Counted from the stretch's first letter, positions 6,034 through 13,366 are shown. The stretch is DNA of 15,640 nucleotides from an uncultured Campylobacter sp. (GCA_938036585.1 CALHQN010000123.1:1-15640); one strand, 5' to 3'. Numbers and translations: made by a program. Notes: generated by a model from the sequence alone, not told the origin.

Positions 6034-6843
6034 TCAAAGTAAAATTTTAAAATCCTCTAGCGAAAAGAGTAAAATTTTATCGCTTTTTAGGCTTCGCAGC
6101 TCGCCGCTAAAGCCGCTTTTGGAAAACAGCGCGAGCAGATCGGGCGCGAGGTCAGCTTTTTCGCATTTGAGCATTAGCTCGTTTAGCACGTTTTTTGAAA
6201 TTTTTCGCTCCTTGTATTTGCACTCGCCCGCGACGCAAAAGCTCTCAAATTTCGCGTAGATATCGATCTCGACCTCTTTGTTCCAAAAGCTTGAAATTTG
6301 CGAAATCTCTAAATTTAGATACTTCGCGAGCAGCTCTTTGCTTAAAATTTCAAACCCGAGCCCAGCGTAGGCGTTGAAATCCGCTTTGATTAGGCTTAGT
6401 ACGCGCCCTATCTCGCCCAGACGTAGCGCGGACAGGTTCGGCTCGATAAATCTAAACCAAAACCTCGCAAAGTTGCTGCTAAAATGGACCTTGTCAGTGA
6501 TATGGTAGCGGCGCAGCGCGCGCGGGAGGCGGTCGTTTTTGCGCCCTTTTTGCGTCCTTTGCTCGCTTGATTTTTCGGTGATTAAAAACTTCGCGTTTAT
6601 GAGATCTGCGGTTATTTTTTGCGCCGTAAATCGCGGTAAGATTTTTGAAATTCCTATTTTTTTGCGGTCGCTTCTAGCAAATTTCATCAGCGCTTTTTTG
6701 ATCTGCTCTTCGTGCTCGCCGCCGAATTTAAAACGCTCGCCGAGACGTTCAAAGCAGAGCAAAATTTCATTTTCGATCGCTTCGAAAACGTCCGCGTAGC
6801 CGCTTATGCAGCCGATCTCGTCAAATACGAAATGAAACTGCAA
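6034..6843 (-). CDS. DUF234 / restriction-fold (PD-(D/E)xK-like) protein without an ATPase domain
   Basis: The 269 residues given here start at a TTG. The C-terminal half resembles DUF234, usually found behind an archaeal-type AAA ATPase domain. It carries E165 (GLGFEIL), then a beta strand with E192-I-D194, then G-E207-C-K209, the E ... D ... ExK arrangement of PD-(D/E)xK nuclease folds. The N-terminal half has the charged and WF-rich segment HFSSNFARFWFRFIEPN typical of these proteins. No Walker A motif is present, so this is the stand-alone form. The start is doubtful: the frame stays open upstream to 6924, and a perfect AAGGAGG (6912-6906) sits 5 bases before an in-frame ATT at 6900, while the TTG has no ribosome site. 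Function is unknown; DNA binding or cleavage is possible. Confidence 0.68.
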   Translation of the reverse strand: MQFHFVFDEIGCISGYADVFEAIENEILLCFERLGERFKFGGEHEEQIKKALMKFARSDRKKIGISKILPRFTAQKITADLINAKFLITEKSSEQRTQKGRKNDRLPRALRRYHITDKVHFSSNFARFWFRFIEPNLSALRLGEIGRVLSLIKADFNAYAGLGFEILSKELLAKYLNLEISQISSFWNKEVEIDIYAKFESFCVAGECKYKERKISKNVLNELMLKCEKADLAPDLLALFSKSGFSGELRSLKSDKILLFSLEDFKILL

Positions 6844-6902
6844 AATCGCGTCGATACCGGCATCGCCTAAATTTCGCGCCGTGTCTTTTAACTCGTAAAT
6901 TT

Positions 6903-6919
6903 CGCCCTCCTTGCGGGCG
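6903..6919 (-). promoter_or_regulatory. Shine-Dalgarno held in the loop of a small hairpin, DUF234 leader
   Basis: On the minus strand CGCCC (6919-6915) and GGGCG (6907-6903) can pair around a loop that, with the first paired bases, holds the perfect Shine-Dalgarno AAGGAGG. Five bases later comes the in-frame codon ATT (6900-6898), not ATG. This is a candidate translation-control site for the DUF234 gene. Confidence 0.4.
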
Positions 6920-6921
6920 TA

Positions 6922-6927
6922 ATTTTA
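6922..6927 (-). promoter_or_regulatory. -10 promoter element for the DUF234 gene
   Basis: The minus strand reads CTCGCTAAAATTACG; TAAAAT is a one-mismatch -10. Transcription would start near 6915, so the leader would begin at the Shine-Dalgarno hairpin. It is divergent from the promoter at 6939. Confidence 0.4.
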
Positions 6928-6938
6928 GCGAGTTTGGA

Positions 6939-6944
6939 TATAAT
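6939..6944 (+). promoter_or_regulatory. -10 promoter element for the class V PLP enzyme
   Basis: Perfect TATAAT in TTGGATATAATTTGC puts the transcript start near 6951. This argues that translation begins after that point, at the TTG at 6969, which has TTTTGGAG (6954-6961) as ribosome site. Confidence 0.7.
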
Positions 6945-6968
6945 TTGCAAAAATTTTGGAGTCGCGCT

Positions 6969-8285
6969 TTGGATTTTGAAACGATCAAAGAAAATATCAT
7001 CTTAAAAGAGGGGGTCAAATACTTCGATTTTGCCGCCTCGGGCCTTGCGTATCGCCCTATAGAAGCGGAGATCGAGCGCGTGCTTGCAACGTATGCCAAC
7101 GTCCACTCCGCAGGCGGTGCCAACGCCGAGATTACGAGCGATTACTACGAAAACGCAAGGGCCAAAATCAAAGAGCTTCTGGGCTGTGAGGAGCGCTACT
7201 ATCTGATCTCGTGCGGATTTGGCGCGACTGCGGCGATTAAGAAGCTTTGGGAAATTCTAGGCATCTACCTGCCGCCCGCGACGCGAGATAGGCTGGGCTT
7301 GCGGCGCGAGAGTCTAAAAGATCTGCCGCTTTTTATCATTTCGCCTTTTGAGCATCATTCCGTTGAGATTAGCCTAAGACAGGGGCTTTGCGAGATCGTG
7401 CGCGTGCCGCCGGATCCAAGCGGGCTGATGGACTTTGCGCGGCTGGGCGAAATTTTATCCGCAAATAAAGGGCGCGAAATTTACGGCGTACTTACCGCGG
7501 CATCGAATGTGACGGGGCTAAAGCTTGATTACAAGCGCGCTTACTTGATGCTTAAGGCGCACGGCGGGCGGCTGTTTGTGGATGCTAGCGCGCTCATCGC
7601 GCACGAAAACGTAGATACCAGCTTTTGCGACGGAGTGTTTTTCGGCGCGCACAAGCTTTTGGGCGGCGTGGGCGCTAGCGGGATTTTGGCGGTGCGAAAG
7701 GAGCTTTTGCGCGGCGAGGAGCCGACATTCGCGGGAGGCGGCACGATCAAATACGCGGACGCCCTGACGCAGCGCTTTATAATCGACAAGGAGCGCTTGG
7801 AGGAAGCGGGCACGCCCGGCATCATCGCGCTGGTGCGAACCTATCTTGCTCTAAAGCTTCGCAAAAGCGCGGGACTAGAGGCGATCAAATCGCGCGAAGA
7901 GGCTATCTGCAGGCGCTTCATAAGCGAAATTTCAAAGATCCCAGAGATTGAAATTTACGGCAATCTCACCGCGCCGCGCGTGCCGATCTTTGCTTTTAAT
8001 ATGCAAGGGCTCGGTGCGGACGCGCTAGCCGGGGTGCTCGGGCAGAAATTTGAGATCCAGACTCGCGCAGGCTGCGACTGTGCAGCACCTTACGGCTTTG
8101 ATCTGCTCGGTTTGCAGCCCGATACCGAAATGTCGCGCAAACCCGCTTGGGTGCGGGCTAGCTTCTCATTCATCCACGACGAAAGCGACGTGGATTTCTT
8201 GGCGGAGGCGCTAAGACAGATCGCTCAGATCCGTGATAAAATCACCTTCGTAGCAGGCAAATATCGCTGCGGCAGTATAAATTGA
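6969..8285 (+). CDS. Class V PLP-dependent enzyme, cysteine desulfurase / selenocysteine lyase-like
   Basis: This 438-residue cytoplasmic protein has the fold-type I layout of SufS/CsdB enzymes. It has the N-terminal strand YFDFAASG, an EHH motif (H129, H130, stacking on PLP), VDAS (D205, pyridine nitrogen) and GAHK with H228 and the Schiff-base lysine K229. The C-terminal catalytic loop reads TRAGCDCAAP (residues 365-374). SufS and CsdB have RxGxxCA here; C371 matches that cysteine, and C369 two residues earlier is an extra one. It probably removes S or Se from cysteine or selenocysteine, but class V aminotransferases with other substrates cannot be excluded. The TTG start fits the ribosome site TTTTGGAG and the promoter; an upstream TTG at 6945 overlaps the -10 box. 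A selenoprotein gene lies 3 kb away. The C-terminal tail is slightly longer than usual and basic. Confidence 0.8.
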   Translation: MDFETIKENIILKEGVKYFDFAASGLAYRPIEAEIERVLATYANVHSAGGANAEITSDYYENARAKIKELLGCEERYYLISCGFGATAAIKKLWEILGIYLPPATRDRLGLRRESLKDLPLFIISPFEHHSVEISLRQGLCEIVRVPPDPSGLMDFARLGEILSANKGREIYGVLTAASNVTGLKLDYKRAYLMLKAHGGRLFVDASALIAHENVDTSFCDGVFFGAHKLLGGVGASGILAVRKELLRGEEPTFAGGGTIKYADALTQRFIIDKERLEEAGTPGIIALVRTYLALKLRKSAGLEAIKSREEAICRRFISEISKIPEIEIYGNLTAPRVPIFAFNMQGLGADALAGVLGQKFEIQTRAGCDCAAPYGFDLLGLQPDTEMSRKPAWVRASFSFIHDESDVDFLAEALRQIAQIRDKITFVAGKYRCGSIN

Positions 8286-8780
8286 GCTCGCGAAATTTTA
8301 TAGCAAGAGCTGCTTTTAAATTTTACGGCGCGGGATTTTGCGACATAAAATTTCGCGGCATGGAATTTTGAAATTTTAAATTTACGGGCTAAATTTATCG
8401 GCAGAATTCTGTTTTATGGAATTTTACGCTTTGGAATTTGAGCGGTAGAATTCCGTGCCGCGCGGATAAATCTCGGCGCAGCTAAATTTTAAAATTTCAA
8501 AATTTCGCTATTTGAACGAGCTTCGCAAATTTTGTATTTCGTGAACGCATGGAAAATTCTACGCCGTGAAATTTTAGCCGCAAATTTTGAAATTTTACAA
8601 AGCCGAGTTTTGCTGGCAAATTTCCGCGGCGAGAAATTCTACCGCAGAGCCTGTGGCGGCGAAAATTGACGCGCCCGCGCCCGTGCGAAAGCTAAATTAG
8701 AGCGCAAGCGCTTGCAATAAGAGTGCAAATTTTAAGAGGCGAAATTTTACGCAGCTAAAAGGCGCAAAATTTCACTAAAT
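8286..8780. other. 495-bp non-coding stretch packed with AAATTT words
   Basis: No open frame of convincing length or composition is present on either strand. By hand count it holds 18 copies of the self-complementary word AAATTT, many extended to GAAATTTTA or GGAATTCC-like forms, separated by GC-rich spacers such as GCGGC. A perfect 12-base palindrome GCAAGCGCTTGC is at 8704-8715. Near the right end GAAATTTT (8741-8748) can pair with AAAATTTC (8766-8773), a possible weak terminator for the minus-strand operon that ends at 8781. No tRNA or riboswitch was recognised. Confidence 0.6.
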
Positions 8781-10613
8781 TTACTCGCCGAATTCCTTCT
8801 GCGGCTTGTAAACCTTATCGTAATCGACCCCCTCGATGATGCGCGGACGCGAGGCGTTAAAATCAGCGTTTATTACCGAGCGGGCAGGATCATACTCGGG
8901 CAGGTCGGTCATCTCTAAAATTTCTGCGATCGCGTGGATGAGATCGTCGTTTAAAAACGGCCTGTCTTTGGCTGCCGCGATGCGCGCCCAAAGATCAGCG
9001 TTTTGCTCTTTAAATTTATCCGACGCCATGAAAATCAGCGGGATTTCGAGCGTGAAGCGGTTGATGCCGCCATGGATCAGCTTGCCGCGGTATTGATAGA
9101 GGCTCTGGGCGTGGTCGCTGAAATAGACTATCAGCGTGTTGTCGCTCGCAAAAATTTTATAAATTTCGCTCACGATAAAATCGTTGTAAGCCACGGTGTT
9201 TAGGTAGTGCGCGAGCTCTTTTTTCTGCTTTTCATCAAGCGGCTCGCGCGAAATATCCGCGGCGCTAAATTTAGCAAAGCTTTTTGGATAGCGAAACTCG
9301 TAGTTTGGGTGTGAACCCATCAGATGAAGGATGAAAAATTTATCCTTTTTCTGCGTACCATTTACCTCTGCGGCGGAGCTTTCGTCCTTGCGTGCAAGAG
9401 GTGATCTTTTCGCACCCGATTTAAAATTTTTTATACTCGGAAGCATAACCTCGTCGAGCGAGTAGGCGTATTTGTAAACCGGGATTTGATTCGTAAAGTC
9501 CGAGTGATCCGTCATCTGCGCACTCGCGCCGCTTGCGACCGCCCACTGTCCGTAGCGCTCCTGGTTGCTGATCCAAAAGGTCTCGTAGTTTGCGAGCCGT
9601 GCAAAATCGACTATATCGAGATTTGCGCTCCACGGACGCTGTTTTTCGCTCTCGTAATTTCCAAAATTTAGCACGTATTTTAATACGTCGTTGGTCTTGG
9701 CACCCGGCGAGACGACGTCGCTAAAGGCGATTAAATTTCCGCTTCGTTCAAGCGCTTGAAAGTTCGGCGTAGTGGGTAGATAGTAGCCGTATAGGCTCAT
9801 AAAATTTCGCTGTAAGCTCTCTCCGATGATGAAAACGACGTTTGAGACGCGGTTCGGCGCTGTTTTATGCGAGTGCGAGGCGTAGGCACGCTCGTAAATT
9901 TCATCCAGTTCGCGTTCGTTTTTGAAATCCTTTTGAAAATAATCTTTGCTAACGAAGGCGAAATTATAAAGCGGAATTTCATTCAGCGCTATGATGAGCG
10001 TGGCGCGCATTTTGGAGGTTTTAGCGACGTACGTGCCGTATGCGGCGTGCGCCGCGAAGACGCATAGGCTGAGCCAAAAAAGGTATTTTACCGCGCGGAT
10101 GAGCTTTATTTCGGCGCAGATCGCTAGGCGAAATTTTAAAAATATCAGCGAAACCGCGCAGACCGCCGCCGCGATGAGGATAAATTTTAAATTTAAAAAC
10201 GCGTGCGCGAACTCAAAGGCCTCCTTGGGCGTCGTTTGTACCATCGCATCTAGCACGCCGTGCGAGTAGGTAAGCTCCAGGCCGAGTATCAAAAAAATCT
10301 GCATGAGCGCTAGGGCTAAATTTAGAGCAAATAGCGCGAAGATGAGGAATTTATAGAGCTTGCGGCAGTAGAAAGACAGCGCGTAAAGGGTCAAAAATAA
10401 AATCCCTACGCCGCAGATCAGCGCAGCTGCGAAAAACAGCGTATCCGTAGTAAAAAACGGACGAGCCGAGATATGACTGCTTTTTAGAAGCCAAACGGCG
10501 AAATTTAGCGCCAAAATTAGCAGGAATGCGTTTAGCGCTCTGCCTCCAAATACTGCGTAAAAGCTGAGTTTTTCCGTTAAAAAGGCGCGGAGACCGCCAT
10601 GTTTTGAGTCCAT
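8781..10613 (-). CDS. Phosphoethanolamine transferase, EptA/EptC type (sulfatase fold)
   Basis: This 610-residue inner-membrane enzyme should transfer phosphoethanolamine from phosphatidylethanolamine to an envelope acceptor (lipid A, core sugar or, as EptC in C. jejuni, also flagellar rod protein). Five hydrophobic segments lie at roughly 27-44, 58-80, 88-112, 143-160 and 176-195. The periplasmic alkaline-phosphatase/sulfatase domain begins near 255. Metal and catalytic residues visible are E265 (GESLQRNFMSLYGY), nucleophile candidate T307 (SPGAKTND), H436 (MGSHPNYEFRYP) and D500-H501 (FSDHAQSL). The start ATG has GGAG 6 bases upstream. A polar insert (~394-424) that looks unstructured precedes the MGSH motif. 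It is the last gene of an apparent thiE-uppP operon, 39 bases after uppP. The acceptor cannot be told from sequence. Confidence 0.88.
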   Translation of the reverse strand: MDSKHGGLRAFLTEKLSFYAVFGGRALNAFLLILALNFAVWLLKSSHISARPFFTTDTLFFAAALICGVGILFLTLYALSFYCRKLYKFLIFALFALNLALALMQIFLILGLELTYSHGVLDAMVQTTPKEAFEFAHAFLNLKFILIAAAVCAVSLIFLKFRLAICAEIKLIRAVKYLFWLSLCVFAAHAAYGTYVAKTSKMRATLIIALNEIPLYNFAFVSKDYFQKDFKNERELDEIYERAYASHSHKTAPNRVSNVVFIIGESLQRNFMSLYGYYLPTTPNFQALERSGNLIAFSDVVSPGAKTNDVLKYVLNFGNYESEKQRPWSANLDIVDFARLANYETFWISNQERYGQWAVASGASAQMTDHSDFTNQIPVYKYAYSLDEVMLPSIKNFKSGAKRSPLARKDESSAAEVNGTQKKDKFFILHLMGSHPNYEFRYPKSFAKFSAADISREPLDEKQKKELAHYLNTVAYNDFIVSEIYKIFASDNTLIVYFSDHAQSLYQYRGKLIHGGINRFTLEIPLIFMASDKFKEQNADLWARIAAAKDRPFLNDDLIHAIAEILEMTDLPEYDPARSVINADFNASRPRIIEGVDYDKVYKPQKEFGE

Positions 10614-10652
10614 AAAATCTCCAAATTTTAAAATTTTATTTGCGAGCGCATC

Positions 10653-11429
10653 TTAGAAAACAAAGACGAAAAATAGCGCGCCGATTAGAATTCTATAAAT
10701 TCCAAACGGGATGAAATCAAACTTCGAGACGAAGCTTAGAAATAGCTTGATCGCCGTAAGCGCCACGACGAACGCCACTGCGCCGCCTACGAGAAAGGTC
10801 GTGATATTGTCGGAGTTTTGCGCAAAGGTGTCTAAATTTTTATATGCGTCGTAAAAAGTCGCCGCAAACATCGTAGGGATCGCGAGCAGGAAGCTAAAGC
10901 GCGCGGCTAGGTTTCTGCTTAGTCCGCACAGAAGCCCTGCGATGATGGTAGCGCCGCTGCGCGAAGTGCCCGGCACCATCGCAAAACATTGCGAAAGCCC
11001 GATGATAAAGGCCTGAACGTATGAAATTTGATCCAGATGCTCTAGCTCGCCTTCCCTAGGGCGCGCCTTGCGAAAGAGCTCGACCGCGATAAAAATAACG
11101 CCCCAGCCGATTAGCGCGTAGGCGACGGTCTGCGGCGCGAAGAGCGATTTGATGCTTTTGTAGAGCAAAAATCCGATCGCTGCAGTGGGGATGAAACCCA
11201 CGATAAGTTTGCACCAGAGCTTAAAATCAACCAAAAGCCGCTTATAAAACATCGCCACGACCGCTAGAATCGAGCCTAGCTGGATAACGACTTCGAAGCA
11301 TTTAAGCGTGTCGGTTTGCTGTAAGCCCATTAGTTTTGCGGCCAGGATCATGTGCCCGGTCGAGCTTACGGGCAGAAACTCCGTCAGCCCCTCGACGATG
11401 CCTAAAATCACGGCGTCAAATATATTCAT
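10653..11429 (-). CDS. uppP: Undecaprenyl-diphosphatase
   Basis: This 258-residue polytopic inner-membrane enzyme dephosphorylates undecaprenyl pyrophosphate to the monophosphate lipid carrier for peptidoglycan and glycan synthesis. It is also called BacA for bacitracin resistance. Both family signatures are complete: EGLTEFLPVSSTGH at residues 13-26 and PGTSRSGATI from 153, including R157. Seven to eight hydrophobic segments follow the usual pattern. The length is slightly below the common 265-275. The start ATG lies within the last 14 bases of thiE and has AAAGGA 8 bases upstream, so translation is likely coupled. It is followed after 39 bases by the phosphoethanolamine transferase gene. 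Confidence 0.96.
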   Translation of the reverse strand: MNIFDAVILGIVEGLTEFLPVSSTGHMILAAKLMGLQQTDTLKCFEVVIQLGSILAVVAMFYKRLLVDFKLWCKLIVGFIPTAAIGFLLYKSIKSLFAPQTVAYALIGWGVIFIAVELFRKARPREGELEHLDQISYVQAFIIGLSQCFAMVPGTSRSGATIIAGLLCGLSRNLAARFSFLLAIPTMFAATFYDAYKNLDTFAQNSDNITTFLVGGAVAFVVALTAIKLFLSFVSKFDFIPFGIYRILIGALFFVFVF

Positions 11430-12030
11430 CCATTTTTTCCTTTAAATTTGCTAAATTCTGCGTAATTGAAGCGGGTTTGTAGATCGCCTCTACCATCGCG
11501 ATATAATCGGGCTTGAGGGCTAAAATTTCATCTAAATTTTCTAGGCTTATCCCGCCGATTACGGCGATTGGGAGGTTTAAAGATTTTCGAGCCTCTTGCA
11601 CGATCTGATCTGGGCAAAGCGGCGCATCAGGCTTTGTTTTGCCGCGCCTTAGAGAGCCGAAGGCTACGTAGCTAGCGCCCTGTGCCTCGGCCTTTTGCGC
11701 GCGAGCAAGACCAGCGTAGCAGCTAACGCCGACGATCTTATCCGCGCCTAAAAACTCACGCACCTGCGCCGTCTCGCCGTCGCCCTTGCCGATATGCACG
11801 CCGTGCGCACCGAGCCTTTTGGCAAGCGCCGCATCGTCGTTGATAATGAGTTCGGCGCCGTAATCTTCGCAAAGGCCGATGAGAGAGCGGATTAAAGCTT
11901 CATCCTGCGCGGCGAGCTTGCTGCGGTACTGCACGAGCTTCACGCCGCAGCGCAAAATTTCATCTATCTGCGAAAAGATAGTTTGCGGCGGCGTTAAGGC
12001 ATCGTCGCTAAGCGCATAAATTTCGCTCAT
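11416..12030 (-). CDS. thiE: Thiamine-phosphate synthase
   Basis: This 204-residue cytoplasmic TIM-barrel enzyme joins HMP pyrophosphate and thiazole phosphate to give thiamine monophosphate. ThiE landmarks appear in order: QYRSK (34-38), INDD (63-66), GVHIGKGD (77-84), GVSCY (101-105), FGSLRRGKTK (124-133) and VIGGIS (157-162), which covers the pyrophosphate and phosphate sites. The length matches the family. It overlaps the upstream gene by 4 bases (start 12030) and the downstream uppP by 14 bases. No thiamine riboswitch is visible before it, and no other thiamine gene is in the window, so this is a lone pathway gene inside an envelope operon. Confidence 0.94.
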   Translation of the reverse strand: MSEIYALSDDALTPPQTIFSQIDEILRCGVKLVQYRSKLAAQDEALIRSLIGLCEDYGAELIINDDAALAKRLGAHGVHIGKGDGETAQVREFLGADKIVGVSCYAGLARAQKAEAQGASYVAFGSLRRGKTKPDAPLCPDQIVQEARKSLNLPIAVIGGISLENLDEILALKPDYIAMVEAIYKPASITQNLANLKEKMDEYI

Positions 12031-12566
12031 TTATCCTCGTCTTTTTTAGGTATAGGTACGCCGTTTAGGATGCAGTTGGTAACGTCCCAAAATTTTGCGC
12101 TATACATTCCGCGCCTGGCCTCTTTGGCTTCCTCGGCGGCTTTTAAAAGTAGTTCGCTATCGTCGGTTATTGGCACGGCAAATCCCGCCGCTACCAGGTC
12201 TAATCGCAGGTTGCTTTTAGGATCGCTTACGTCGCAAACATAGGCGTCGTTGCCGCGATTGATTAAATTTACGTAGTAGCGCTTGCCGGGTTTTATCACG
12301 GACTCGAGAGCTTTTTTATATTCTTTGTCGAATTTCCTTAACTCTTTGGCGTCTGTTATGCACCTTGAAGCGCCCGCGGCGATTATGTTTAAATTTTTTA
12401 AGTCGCAGGGGAAGAAGCGATCTTTTTGAGCTTTTCTAAAGGTAAAAACGAAGGTTCTGCCGTCATCGCCAAGACCTGCAAATGCGGCGATGCCGTATCT
12501 ATCTTTTTGTTCCGCAAAGCTCTGTGTGCAGAGCAAAATGGCAAGTGCTAAAAATATCTTTTTCAT
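12027..12566 (-). CDS. Secreted SNase-like protein, probably degenerate
   Basis: This 179-residue protein has a signal peptide (1-18, cleavage after QSFA). The C-terminal half (LRLDLVAAGFAVPITDDSELLLKAAEEAKEARRGMYS, given here in two parts: LRLDLVAAGFA at 120-130 and AAEEAKEARRGMYS at 143-156) resembles the end of staphylococcal nuclease-like domains. The usual DxxE and YGR catalytic elements are not clear. Four cysteines remain in the mature chain (C54, C69, C111, C165), suggesting disulfides. It may be a divergent nuclease or an inactive OB-fold protein. The start ATG has AGAGGAA just upstream. It is the first gene of a unit with thiE, overlapping it by 4 bases. The family call is tentative. 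Confidence 0.6.
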   Translation of the reverse strand: MKKIFLALAILLCTQSFAEQKDRYGIAAFAGLGDDGRTFVFTFRKAQKDRFFPCDLKNLNIIAAGASRCITDAKELRKFDKEYKKALESVIKPGKRYYVNLINRGNDAYVCDVSDPKSNLRLDLVAAGFAVPITDDSELLLKAAEEAKEARRGMYSAKFWDVTNCILNGVPIPKKDEDK

Positions 12567-12582
12567 AGGATTCCTCTTAGGC

Positions 12583-12612
12583 GGCGCAAATTCCTATTGC
12601 AGAATTTGCGCC
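12583..12612 (-). terminator. Hairpin between the ABC transporter operon and the SNase-like gene
   Basis: GGCGCAAATTC (12583-12593) pairs perfectly with GAATTTGCGCC (12602-12612) around an 8-base loop. It lies 13 bases after the binding-protein stop and about 17 bases before the SNase-like start on the minus strand. No T-run follows, so it may attenuate or stabilise the 3' end rather than fully terminate. Confidence 0.5.
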
Positions 12613-12625
12613 TAAATTTTGCGGA

Positions 12626-13366
12626 TTATTTTAAATTATACTTCTCCAAAAGCTTTTCGTAGCTTCCGTCCTTTTTCATCTCCTCAAGCGCCGCGTTAAA
12701 TTTAGCGAGCAGCTCGGGATACTTGCCCTTATCGAATGCGATCGAAAAGCCCTCGCTGCCGTCGGATTCTTTAAAAAACGCTACGAGATCGTCATTTTTC
12801 TTAAGATACTCGTAGCCCACCGACGAATCCACGCAAAGCGCGTCGATCTTCTTGTTCTTCAGCGACATAACGGCTACGAAGACGTTCTCCGTAGCGCTAA
12901 CCTCGGCGCTTTTGATGTCTCTGATCGCAAGCTCCTGAATAGTGCCTAGCTGCGCGGCAAGACGCTTGCCTTGCAAGTCGGCTTTGGAATTTAACGAGCT
13001 ATCATCCTTGCGTTTGACGTACAAATTTTCGACCTTGTAGTAAGGATTAGTAAAATCGATCGCCTTTTTGCGAGCCGGCGTCGCGCTCATACCCGAGGCG
13101 ATCATATCGATCTTGCCGCTTTTAATCGCAGGTATCAGCCCATCAAAGCTCATATTTAAAATTTCATATTTCACGCCCGCGCGCTTTGCAAGCTCGGCTA
13201 CCAAATCCGTATCAAAGCCGGTGACTTTGGAATTTTCATCCACGAACTCAAACGGCGGATACTCGGCGTTCGTGCCTACGATAAGCGTATCTTTAGCGAT
13301 GTCCTTAGCCGCTAGCGAGCCGCAAAGTAAAGCGCCCGCAACTAAAAATTTAATGAATTTTTTCAT
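12626..13366 (-). CDS. Polar amino-acid ABC transporter substrate-binding protein
   Basis: This 246-residue periplasmic protein of the SBP_bac_3 family delivers an amino acid to the permease encoded upstream. A signal peptide (1-20, cleavage after SLAA) is present. The mature protein starts with the typical TLIVGTNAEYPPFEF strand. The family signature GFDTDLVAELAKRAG is at residues 50-64. R99 (SATPARKKAIDF) and D180 (DALCVDSS) are at the positions that hold the ligand's carboxylate and amino group in this family. The substrate cannot be fixed; glutamine, glutamate, aspartate, cysteine or histidine are all possible. The start ATG follows a purine-rich ribosome site (AGAGGGGGAAGAG). It begins 12 bases after the ATPase gene and is the last gene of the operon. 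Confidence 0.92.
   Translation of the reverse strand: MKKFIKFLVAGALLCGSLAAKDIAKDTLIVGTNAEYPPFEFVDENSKVTGFDTDLVAELAKRAGVKYEILNMSFDGLIPAIKSGKIDMIASGMSATPARKKAIDFTNPYYKVENLYVKRKDDSSLNSKADLQGKRLAAQLGTIQELAIRDIKSAEVSATENVFVAVMSLKNKKIDALCVDSSVGYEYLKKNDDLVAFFKESDGSEGFSIAFDKGKYPELLAKFNAALEEMKKDGSYEKLLEKYNLK

Noticed and set aside
6903..6919. CGCCC/GGGCG hairpin as a terminator
   Set aside because: It lies at a divergent promoter, has only five pairs and no T-run, and contains the Shine-Dalgarno of the minus-strand gene.
6945..6968. TTG at 6945 as start of the class V PLP enzyme
   Set aside because: It abuts the TATAAT box and would precede the predicted transcript start; the TTG at 6969 has a ribosome site.
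8286..8780. CRISPR array or mobile element remnant
   Set aside because: The repeated unit is only about six to ten bases with irregular spacing; there are no constant-length spacers, terminal inverted repeats or transposase fragments.
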